This document shows positions 1-5,060 of a stretch of 7,936 nt of DNA, one piece after another; within the stretch, counting starts at the first letter, position 1, and each line of letters opens with the position of its first letter. Source of the stretch: Desulfobulbaceae bacterium (GTDB lineage Bacteria; Desulfobacterota; Desulfobulbia; Desulfobulbales; Desulfocapsaceae); NCBI GenBank assembly GCA_030632405.1, contig DAOVUU010000099.1, positions 1 to 7,936 on the forward strand. Direction: 5' to 3'. A model generated the notes under the pieces. It was not told the DNA's origin. It worked only from the letters and a program-made list of their open reading frames with translations, and searched no databases. The position numbers were made by a program, and so were the translations under genes.

Positions 1-427
1 TTCGGTCAGTACGAATAAAGATACTCTTGTGCCGGAAGAGGCGAAGGGGAAAGATCGGAAGAAGGACATAGTCCCTGAATCCGTCATTGGCGTAGGCCAG
101 CATAAAAGGATGCAGGCCGATTTCGGTTACATCCAGTGTTTGTGGGCCGCTGAATACGTTGGTATTAATATCTCCAATACCGGACTCCTGGAATTGGAGA
201 TCACAACCTTCAATCTTGACGTCTCCATCAATGAGAGCTCTGGTACGATCAAATCTGTACCCTGCCATGGAAAGAGACAGCCCTTTACTTTTGTTTGCTG
301 CGTGTGTTCGCCTGACTCCAGCTGTAGACAAAACAGTGGCAGCACCAAGTGTTATTGCGGTGGCCTTGATAAACTGACGACGTGAGAAATATTGCTCGAG
401 TTGTTTTTTTTCTACCACGGTATACAT
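1..427 (-). CDS. Tat-exported ABC-type substrate-binding protein, 4,5-dihydroxyphthalate decarboxylase-like (5' part only)
   Basis: The minus strand is open from ATG at 427 to the left edge, 142 codons with no stop, so the 3' part is missing. An AAGGA Shine-Dalgarno lies at 434-438, six bases before the ATG. Residues 15-21 read SRRQFIK, a twin-arginine motif. A hydrophobic alanine-rich stretch follows (about 22-37), with a likely cleavage site near THA-AN (42-45). The mature part begins LSLSMAGYRFDRTRALIDG and continues with conserved-looking blocks ending LPIFPLRLFRHKSIFI. This matches what I know of the 4,5-dihydroxyphthalate decarboxylase-like branch of periplasmic binding proteins, whose members mostly act as solute receptors rather than enzymes. 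Expected role: a folded, Tat-exported receptor for an unknown, perhaps aromatic, ligand. It is divergent from the AraC-type gene at 877, its likely regulator. Plus-strand ORFs here are shadows. The family call is from memory of the motif pattern; the ligand is unknown. Confidence 0.82.
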   Translation of the reverse strand, partial: MYTVVEKKQLEQYFSRRQFIKATAITLGAATVLSTAGVRRTHAANKSKGLSLSMAGYRFDRTRALIDGDVKIEGCDLQFQESGIGDINTNVFSGPQTLDVTEIGLHPFMLAYANDGFRDYVLLPIFPLRLFRHKSIFIRTDR

Positions 428-876
428 GAATAATCCTTATATGTTCTATGAGTTGTTTTCCGACGATATTTCCTGTACACCCACGGAGCCAGTGAAAATT
501 CAGATCCAGGAATTTTTTGATTTTGGGAAACGATACCTGTCGGAATATTAAATTGAAGAAGACAAAAGAATGGTAGAGATACGTCCTACAAATCTTAATT
601 TTCTGATCCTTGGCTTTGTAAGCTGGCAGATTTATCTCCATCAGGTATTGATACGGTAACCAACTAATTTTAATTTCCATGTATAGAACAAGCGTTGACG
701 AAAAAATAATCTTCTTTTTTTACTTATCCTGTTGCTCTTTGGAAGCTCTAACTATGATCTTTTATTAGCCAAACAAATATGTTAGAGTCCCACGAATTAT
801 TATCAATAATAATTATCAATCAAACAACCATAGTTAACCATTTCACCACATCAAAAAACGGAAAAAAACAGGACAG
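428..876. other. Divergent intergenic region between the binding protein and the AraC-type gene
   Basis: This gap of about 450 bases holds no gene I can support. The minus-strand ORF reaching to 680 overlaps the Tat leader in another frame and resembles no protein known to me. The region is AT-rich towards the regulator and should carry both divergent promoters. I cannot place a -35/-10 pair with confidence. Repeats at 799-820 are listed separately. Confidence 0.6.
799..820. promoter_or_regulatory. Candidate operator: tandem ATTATCAAT repeats overlapping a Fur-box-like palindrome
   Basis: ATTATCAAT occurs at 799-807 and again at 812-820, a 13-bp direct repeat ending 56 bases before the AraC-family start. 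On the minus strand, 818-804 reads TGATAATTATTATTG, which matches 12 of 14 informative positions of the 7-1-7 Fur box (TGATAAT-n-ATTATCA). Paired direct repeats could also be an autoregulatory AraC-family site. The surrounding DNA is very AT-rich, so a chance match is quite possible. Confidence 0.3.
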
Positions 877-1827
877 ATGGGAAATTTTTTTATCGCCCGC
901 ACATTTAATAATTTTGAGAATTTTTCTGAGACTGCCGATTCGTGGAATTTAGATTTTCTACAGCTAAGCCCAGGAGATTTTTCCGCTGATTTTCTCTTTT
1001 ATGGAAATAAGGAATTTCAGATAGTAGAGGTTTGCTACAACAAACTTCTTCATCAGCGCGGCTCTGCACCTCTAAATTCTTATACTTTTGCTATTCACCA
1101 TAGAAATTCTGCACCTTTCCGCTGGCGTTATTTGGATTTCCCGTTTAATAGCATAATCATATTCCCAAAGAACAATGAACTTCAAGCCCTGTCTCAACCA
1201 GGGCATCATCCCTTCACTTTGTCAGTTTCTGAAACCTTTTTAGCAACTGTTGCTGACGAAATTGGCCTACCAGAACCAAATCAGTTTATTCGAAAAGGCG
1301 AGGTAACTTTATGTGATCCAGAGAAGATCTTGACCATACAGATATTTTTAGAATCACTGAGCAGCATCATGAGGACAACCTCTGGCGCATTTGGCGAATT
1401 TTTAGTGAACCATGAGACAAAATGGAAAATTGTACGGCTGTTTCTATTGGCTTTGGCATCATCAACAGATCTCAAACCAAGAAAAAAGCGTATTTACAAA
1501 AATAGGATAGTGAACCGAGTCCTAGATTATGTCGACTCTGATCTGTCTGTCACAAGAAGTATTCCAGAATTGTGTCGCATTGCAGAAGTTGATGAACGAA
1601 CATTGAGAAACTATTTTTATAACTATTTTTCTATTTCACCAAAGAAATATCTAAACTGTTATAGGCTCAATGTTGTAAGAAAGGCGCTACTAACACTTGA
1701 TACTGCTCAAGTGCAAATCGCTGACACCGCTAATATGGCCGGATTTTGGCACATGGGTCAGTTTGCGGCAGACTACCGAAAGCTTTTTGGAGAACTACCT
1801 TCAGAAACATTAAGAAAGCATAAATGA
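877..1827 (+). CDS. AraC/XylS-family transcriptional regulator
   Basis: This is a 316-residue cytoplasmic DNA-binding protein. The start follows AGGA six bases upstream. The C-terminal 100 residues carry the AraC double helix-turn-helix. The first is around residues 229-250 (IPELCRIAEVDERTLRNYF). The second is around 279-302 (QIADTANMAGFWHMGQFAAD). It closes with the signature DYRKLFGELPSETLRKH. Wording such as GFWHMGQFAADYR resembles the EutR/OruR-like branch, in which the second helix reads GFWHLGRFA. Residues 1-200 would be the effector-sensing domain; I recognise no ligand motif in them. Length is normal for the family (about 300) and the gene looks intact. It is divergent from the Tat-exported binding protein, which makes that gene its most likely target, with autoregulation through the AT-rich repeats at 799-820. 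The effector is unknown. Confidence 0.93.
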   Translation: MGNFFIARTFNNFENFSETADSWNLDFLQLSPGDFSADFLFYGNKEFQIVEVCYNKLLHQRGSAPLNSYTFAIHHRNSAPFRWRYLDFPFNSIIIFPKNNELQALSQPGHHPFTLSVSETFLATVADEIGLPEPNQFIRKGEVTLCDPEKILTIQIFLESLSSIMRTTSGAFGEFLVNHETKWKIVRLFLLALASSTDLKPRKKRIYKNRIVNRVLDYVDSDLSVTRSIPELCRIAEVDERTLRNYFYNYFSISPKKYLNCYRLNVVRKALLTLDTAQVQIADTANMAGFWHMGQFAADYRKLFGELPSETLRKHK

Positions 1828-2111
1828 ATATATAGTTCAGATGACGCACTGATTTCTGACTATTCTGTTTAATAATCCAATGGCAACCTTAGCGAGGGCG
1901 AATAGCTGGAAACTTTAGATGGTTCCTGAGCAGTTCATAAGCGATCATGCCCTAAAACCTTACCAAAATAGGAGCGTACTGGCAGTTAGAAAATTCCAAA
2001 TCATTCCCAAAAAACATAGCGGTAAATGGAGCATCTTCATATCAAAGATTGTTCCAGTCGTGCCGAGATAAATCCACAACCTCGGAAATCCCGTTCACCG
2101 GGAAGAAATTG
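1828..2111. other. Non-coding stretch between the AraC gene and the intron (intron 5' flank)
   Basis: I see no supported gene here. A 50-codon ORF (1919-2071) has no recognisable relatives. Just before the intron are two small inverted repeats: CCGAG/CTCGG (2062-2085 region) and CCCG/CGGG (about 2090-2102). They could form hairpins in the 5' exon, as some group II introns prefer hairpin-bearing targets. No clear U-tract terminator for the regulator was found. Confidence 0.45.
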
Positions 2112-2740
2112 GTTATTGCTAGCCAGTGGGTGAGTACCAGCAATAGGTACAAGTCCCACCTGACCAAAGCTTAACCAGCAGGTCAGTAGTGAAGTCTGAG
2201 GGTAAGCCCGGTAACGGGAGTCCGAAGCCAGATGGATCAAGAATGCAGGCTCTGTATTGAGCCCCGATAAATCTATTACCGTGGTCTAATAAGATAGCTT
2301 CTGCAGTACTAGAAGTGAAAGCCGACGGCCTCTGGAATCCGGAAGGCAGCAGACCTGAGAGCGCTAAGGTGAGTAATCAGGTCACCACCGGGGTCTGAGA
2401 CCAGGGCATGCATTCAAGGGGGTAGCGTGGGAACTCGGGAGAGCCAATTGTCTCCGTGCACATATAACGGTCTGGAATTTCCGTAACCCAAATTCCTGGT
2501 GTATGAGGTGAGAAAACCCCGCCCCTCATATAAGCCTGCAAAGGAACACAAAAGAAGAAGGGTATGCATGGTATCAGGGACGGATAGTTAACAGCGAACG
2601 AACCTGAGATGGGCTTTTGGTAGTCTTAGTGGATCATAGTACCGATGGATGCGATGCGTCCGAGAGGGTGGGGAACCGAGGCCCAAGGGACCCACCGCAG
2701 GGAAGGTGAAACCGGGCATAACGTTTTTCTGGGAGGACCT

Positions 2741-2815
2741 ATGGGAGATACTCAGGGATCACAAACCATATCAACGAAACTCCAGAGAAGTGCAAAAGAT
2801 ATATGGGTAGCATAG
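2741..2815 (+). pseudogene. Group II intron reverse transcriptase/maturase, N-terminal stub
   Basis: After a GGGAGG Shine-Dalgarno (2731-2736), 24 codons read MGDTQGSQTISTKLQR and then diverge to a TAG stop. MGDTQ-x-PQ-x-(V/I)STKLQRIA is the usual opening of group II intron-encoded reverse transcriptases of the LtrA type, which have more than 400 residues. Only about 65 bases then remain before domain V, so the RT, maturase and any endonuclease domains are gone. The loss looks like an internal deletion in domain IV. The product cannot be functional. Confidence 0.75.
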
Positions 2816-2885
2816 TTATGCGCCAAATGGAGTAAGATCTGTTTGGTAATTCGCAGGCGTACAGCCTGTGTTTTCTGAGGAACCG

Positions 2886-2891
2886 GATGAG
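2886..2891. repeat. Left copy of 6-bp target duplication (GATGAG)
   Basis: GATGAG abuts the left end of the 388-bp element. The identical hexamer abuts its right end at 3280-3285. Only one copy is needed to rebuild domain V, so the second arose by duplication on insertion. Confidence 0.75.
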
Positions 2892-3279
2892 TTATGTTGC
2901 GAACTTTGTTATGTTGCGAAGTCTGTCCAAAGTTGCGATATTATTGGCTAGTTGCCCACAACCTCACAACATAATTCGAGTCGTCATGGTAGTGACCTCT
3001 TTAAGGAGGAACACACCATGTTCGAGACCCTTTTCAAATACTCTGGTGTTCTTCGCCGCAATAAAGAAGGTCCATTTGCCGCTGAGCGGGCTGCATACCT
3101 GGCAGAACAGGAGAAACGCTGGCAGTCGGAGGCAACCTGTTGCTCGGCGAGATGATGTCCTTTCTCAGGTCTTTATAAAACAGTAACGACATCGAATTAT
3201 GTGGTGAAAAATCAACATCGGCCTCTATAATATCAGATAGTTACAGCAAGTTCACCACATAACAAGGTTCGCAACATAA
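2892..3279. mobile_element. 388-bp non-autonomous element with 13-bp terminal inverted repeats
   Basis: The ends are TTATGTTGCGAAC (2892-2904) and its exact complement (3267-3279). GATGAG directly flanks both sides (2886-2891 and 3280-3285), which looks like a 6-bp target duplication. Taking out the element and one GATGAG restores a canonical intron domain V, which is strong internal proof of insertion. Each end has a second, inner copy of the motif at a 17-bp step: 2909-2920 on the left, 3251-3262 (TTCACCACATAA) on the right. An inverted third copy of the right-end variant lies at 3197-3208. Inside is the 5' end of a tyrosine-recombinase-like gene, so this is probably an internal-deletion derivative of a larger element. 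I do not recognise the family. Confidence 0.8.
3018..3155 (+). pseudogene. Tyrosine recombinase/integrase, N-terminal fragment
   Basis: A near-perfect AAGGAGG (3003-3009) precedes ATG 3018. The 45 codons read MFETLFKYSGVLRRNKEGPF and continue AAERAAYLAEQEKRW to TGA at 3153-3155. As I recall the family, this resembles the N-terminal start of small site-specific integrases found in transposon contexts (MFETLF..PxVLxRHxxGPxAxER). The usual continuation (ATLLRxARELL) seems to appear one frame over: from about 3132 the shifted frame reads LLLGEMMSFL before a stop near 3177. So there is a frameshift plus loss of the entire catalytic domain (R-H-R-Y). An in-frame upstream ATG at 2952 lacks a ribosome site and is rejected. 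The product could be a dead peptide. Confidence 0.6.
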
Positions 3280-3285
3280 GATGAG
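3280..3285. repeat. Right copy of 6-bp target duplication (GATGAG)
   Basis: Partner of the hexamer at 2886-2891. Together they date the insertion to after the intron was established here. Confidence 0.75.
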
Positions 3286-3309
3286 GGAAATCTTCACGTC
3301 CGGCTCTGT

Positions 3310-3342
3310 GGGGGGAGCGCCAGGTAACTGGTGCTTCTACCC
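3310..3342 (+). ncRNA. Group II intron domain VI
   Basis: GGGGGGAGCGCCAG (from 3310) and CTGGTGCTTCTACCC form a near-continuous stem closed by GTAA. Only one base is unpaired, the A at 3339, three bases from the 3' end of the stem. This is the expected arrangement for the branch-point adenosine that attacks the 5' splice site. The fold confirms the intron's orientation and its approximate 3' end. Confidence 0.78.
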
Positions 3343-3344
3343 GG

Positions 3345-3422
3345 AAAAATATCCGAAATGCTCTGGAAGAACTGAATCGATACACTGAACTTTTTTCACG
3401 ACCCCTAGGTGGCCCTCTGTGA
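3345..3422 (+). pseudogene. Possible 3' exon: C-terminal coding remnant after the intron
   Basis: Directly after the intron one frame stays open for about 25 codons and ends at TGA 3420-3422. It reads NIRNALEELNRYTELF then SRPLGGPL. The composition looks protein-like, but I do not recognise the parent gene. On the 5' side of the intron no matching frame is convincing. It could equally be chance. Confidence 0.25.
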
Positions 3423-3590
3423 TTATATAAACAATTCTTAACCTTTGCTTTTTCGAAAAACTGATTAGATTTGGGAGTGCAATGATTTGCATGGTAGGTG
3501 GAAGCAGAGACAGCGTTCCAACATAGACGCGCGGTTCTCATTTACTGTCTCGGTGGCAGCTAACACCGAAAATATATGAGGAGGAATGGT
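3423..3590. promoter_or_regulatory. Leader region of the nitroreductase gene
   Basis: This should hold the nitroreductase promoter. Two inverted repeats are present. TGCAA-TGAT-TTGCA (3478-3491) has operator-like symmetry. GAGACAG/CTGTCTC (3507-3513 and 3545-3551) has a 31-base spacer and is weaker. The Shine-Dalgarno GAGGAGG is at 3578-3584. No confident sigma-70 hexamers were found. Confidence 0.35.
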
Positions 3591-4196
3591 ATGATTACAA
3601 AGGAAGCAATAAAAGCACGTAGGGCAATCAAACACTATGACCGTAACCACAGTATGACAAAAGAGGAAGTCGATGAGCTGTTATCCCTCGCCATTCTCTC
3701 TCCTACAGCATTTAACATCCAAAATTGGCGATTTGTTGTGCTGACAGATCCTGAGTTGCGAAAGCAGGTTCGGGAGGTGGCGTGGGATCAAGCGCAAGTG
3801 ACAGATGCGTCTTTATTTATTGTACTCTGTGCCGATTTGAAGTCATGGGAGAAGCAACCTGATCGATACTGGGTCAATGCCCCTCAAGAGGTTCAAGAGT
3901 TTATGCTTCCCGCAATCGATAATTACTATCGGGGCAAAGAACAAGTGCAAAGAGATGAGGCCATGAGATCTTGTGGTATCGTCGCTCAAACACTTATGCT
4001 TGCTGCACAATCAATGGGATATAACTCATGCCCAATGGATGGTTTCGATTTCGAAAAAGCTGCTAAACTTATCCATCTCCCTGCAGACCATATCATTGCA
4101 ATGTTTGTGGCGGTTGGCAAGGGTACCAAGGAGGCATGGACACGTCCGGGGCAGGTTGATCTTGAAGAATTAGTATTTGAAAACAGTTTTACATAG
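3591..4196 (+). CDS. Nitroreductase-family FMN oxidoreductase
   Basis: This is a 201-residue cytoplasmic flavoprotein expected to reduce nitro-aromatics, quinones or similar acceptors using NAD(P)H. The N-terminus carries the FMN-phosphate-binding pattern IKARRAIKHYD (residues 7-17). The classic SPTAFNIQNWRFVVL block follows (37-51, family SPSxxNxQPWxF). The C-terminal flavin segment includes AVGKGTKEAW (174-183). Length is normal for the family (about 180-220). The start at 3591 is chosen because GAGGAGG lies six bases upstream; the ATG at 3576 overlaps that ribosome site. The gene stands alone, downstream of the intron. The following genes on the other strand are convergent. Its physiological substrate cannot be told from sequence. 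Confidence 0.93.
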   Translation: MITKEAIKARRAIKHYDRNHSMTKEEVDELLSLAILSPTAFNIQNWRFVVLTDPELRKQVREVAWDQAQVTDASLFIVLCADLKSWEKQPDRYWVNAPQEVQEFMLPAIDNYYRGKEQVQRDEAMRSCGIVAQTLMLAAQSMGYNSCPMDGFDFEKAAKLIHLPADHIIAMFVAVGKGTKEAWTRPGQVDLEELVFENSFT

Positions 4197-4212
4197 CAGC
4201 AAATAGTGAGAG

Positions 4213-4326
4213 ATGCGATGGTGTGTGCTTGGCATCATTGGCCTGGTTTTGGGTATTTCTTTTTTATTGGTTACACCCAAGATCTTCACATCTCTCCGAA
4301 ATGGTATGGAATTATCTTTGATTTGA
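4213..4326 (+). CDS. Possible 37-residue single-span membrane peptide
   Basis: ATG 4213 opens a 37-codon frame beginning MRWCVLGIIGLVLGISFLLV. This is a clear hydrophobic helix (residues about 4-20) followed by a basic tail (TPKIFTSLRNG). It lies 16 bases after the nitroreductase stop, so it could be co-transcribed with it. The ribosome site is weak (GTGAG). It could be a real small protein, or the broken end of a larger membrane protein cut by the repeat that begins at 4323. The overlapping 60-codon frame from GTG 4206 looks less protein-like. Confidence 0.3.
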   Translation: MRWCVLGIIGLVLGISFLLVTPKIFTSLRNGMELSLI

Positions 4327-4422
4327 GATGTACAGGAAACGCCTCAATCCTTACTCAATTTGGAGGCCTCATCAATGTACAGGAATAAGATCAGGTTATG
4401 TAATTAATCCTAGACATCTCAA
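4323..4422. repeat. 100-bp segment bounded by imperfect 14-bp inverted repeats
   Basis: TTGAGATGTACAGG at 4323-4336 is matched in inverted orientation at 4409-4422 (TTGAGATGT-ct-AGG, 12 of 14 identical, the outer nine perfect). Within it ATGTACAGGAA occurs twice as a direct repeat (4328-4338 and 4375-4385). The right arm overlaps the last codons and stop of the SDR gene. The left arm overlaps the end of the small membrane ORF. It could be a miniature element between convergent genes. No convincing target duplication was seen, and there is no terminator-like U tract. Confidence 0.35.
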
Positions 4423-5048
4423 TATGTAAGCAATGGTGTTTTGCTGAATTGAGTAGGATTTTTCAACTGCTTTAATATAAAATCAGCGACATCAAAACGA
4501 GAAATTCTTTTGCTCGTAACTCCCTTCAAATCGTTGAAAATATGATATTGACCAGTGCGTTTTCCATTTGTTAAACCAGCTGGCCGCACGATCATCCAAT
4601 CAACACCGCTACCTTTGATAATTTCTTCTTCCCTATCTTTGTCAGCATAGATGTTTTTAAGTAAAAGAGGTTTGAATATTTTGTCGTACAGAAAACCTCC
4701 ATGACCTTTTGATTCACCAGCACCAATCCCGGTCACAGCAATGTATTTCTGTCCTGGATTTTGTTTTACGGCAACAAGTATATTTCGAGCTGCCTTTGAA
4801 AAAAGATCTACCGGTTTAAAGGTAATTGGCACTCCAATGCATGAACAAATAGCTTCCTTACCCTCTGCAATTGCTTCTATAGATTTAGCATCCAAAGCAT
4901 CACCCTTAACAACACGGAGCTGTGAATGTGAAATTTCTATTTTCTCAGGTATTCTAGCCAGGACTGTGACATCGCAATTATCCTCAAGCGCAGTTTCAAG
5001 CAAGGCCTTCCCAACTCCGCGCGTTGCACCAATAATTAAAATTTTCAT
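4419..5048 (-). CDS. NAD(P)-binding SDR-type oxidoreductase (NmrA/BVR-B-like)
   Basis: This 209-residue cytoplasmic protein has an N-terminal Rossmann fold. MKILIIGATRGVGKAL gives the GxxGxxG dinucleotide loop at residues 7-13. It continues with VTGIGAG (105-111), NIYADKDREEE (132-142) and VDWMIVRPAGLTNG (149-162), the pattern of atypical SDRs in the NAD(P)H-binding group that includes NmrA-like and biliverdin-reductase-B-like proteins. The normal YxxxK catalytic pair is not clear, as is usual for this group, so it may be a reductase of unknown substrate or a redox sensor. AAGAG in the leader serves as ribosome site. The start lies 12 bases after the selenoprotein candidate's stop, on the same strand, so the two are almost surely one operon. 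The stop lies inside the repeat ending at 4422. Confidence 0.9.
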   Translation of the reverse strand: MKILIIGATRGVGKALLETALEDNCDVTVLARIPEKIEISHSQLRVVKGDALDAKSIEAIAEGKEAICSCIGVPITFKPVDLFSKAARNILVAVKQNPGQKYIAVTGIGAGESKGHGGFLYDKIFKPLLLKNIYADKDREEEIIKGSGVDWMIVRPAGLTNGKRTGQYHIFNDLKGVTSKRISRFDVADFILKQLKNPTQFSKTPLLTY

Positions 5049-5060
5049 ATCAATACTCTT

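Larger units (their letters stand above)
2880..3306 (+). ncRNA. Group II intron domain V, split by an insertion
   Basis: Joining 2880-2891 to 3286-3306 rebuilds a domain V hairpin. GAACCGGA pairs with TCCGGCTC, then GAGG pairs around a GAAA tetraloop, and the 3' strand carries the characteristic TTCACG with its AC bulge. Domain V is the catalytic centre of the ribozyme, so 388 inserted bases plus a duplicated hexamer must abolish splicing of this copy. At the triad position usually filled by G (AGC), this copy has A, opposite C, instead of the common G-U pair. Confidence 0.8.
2112..3346 (+). other. Group II intron, degenerate and interrupted
   Basis: This is a retroelement RNA that has lost both its protein and its catalytic core. 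The start of domain I is visible at 2123-2161: GTGGG and CCCAC enclose GTACC-AGCAATA-GGTAC. GGAATTTCC near 2476 could hold an EBS1, complementary to GAAATT just before the intron. A region resembling the start of domain IV leads into a truncated reverse-transcriptase start (2741-2815). Domain V has its 5' strand at 2880-2891 and its 3' strand at 3286-3306, with a GAAA loop and an AC bulge. Domain VI (3310-3342) folds cleanly with a single bulged A at 3339, the presumed branch point. The 5' end GTTAT departs from the GTGYG consensus and the 3' end lacks a clear AY, so both limits may be off by several bases. Without the 388-bp insert and its target copy the intron would be about 840 bases. Confidence 0.82.

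Noticed and set aside
29..385. 118-codon plus-strand ORF
   Set aside because: It is the antisense shadow of the Tat-exported binding protein, whose start, ribosome site, twin-arginine signal and family motifs are all on the minus strand.
285..680. 131-codon minus-strand ORF
   Set aside because: It overlaps the Tat leader gene in another frame, has no recognisable domain and no ribosome site that I trust.
1919..2071. 50-codon plus-strand ORF before the intron
   Set aside because: No recognisable family, only a weak ribosome site, and it stops shortly before the intron. Considered as a 5' exon, but its frame does not reach the splice site.
2037..2240. 67-codon minus-strand ORF
   Set aside because: It lies across the structured 5' end of the group II intron; the open frame is incidental.
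2887..3186. 99-codon plus-strand ORF
   Set aside because: It crosses the left boundary of the 388-bp element and starts in intron domain V. The ribosome-site-supported frame inside is the integrase fragment from 3018.
3576..3590. Upstream ATG of the nitroreductase frame
   Set aside because: It overlaps the GAGGAGG ribosome site that serves the ATG at 3591. The family N-terminus fits the shorter form.
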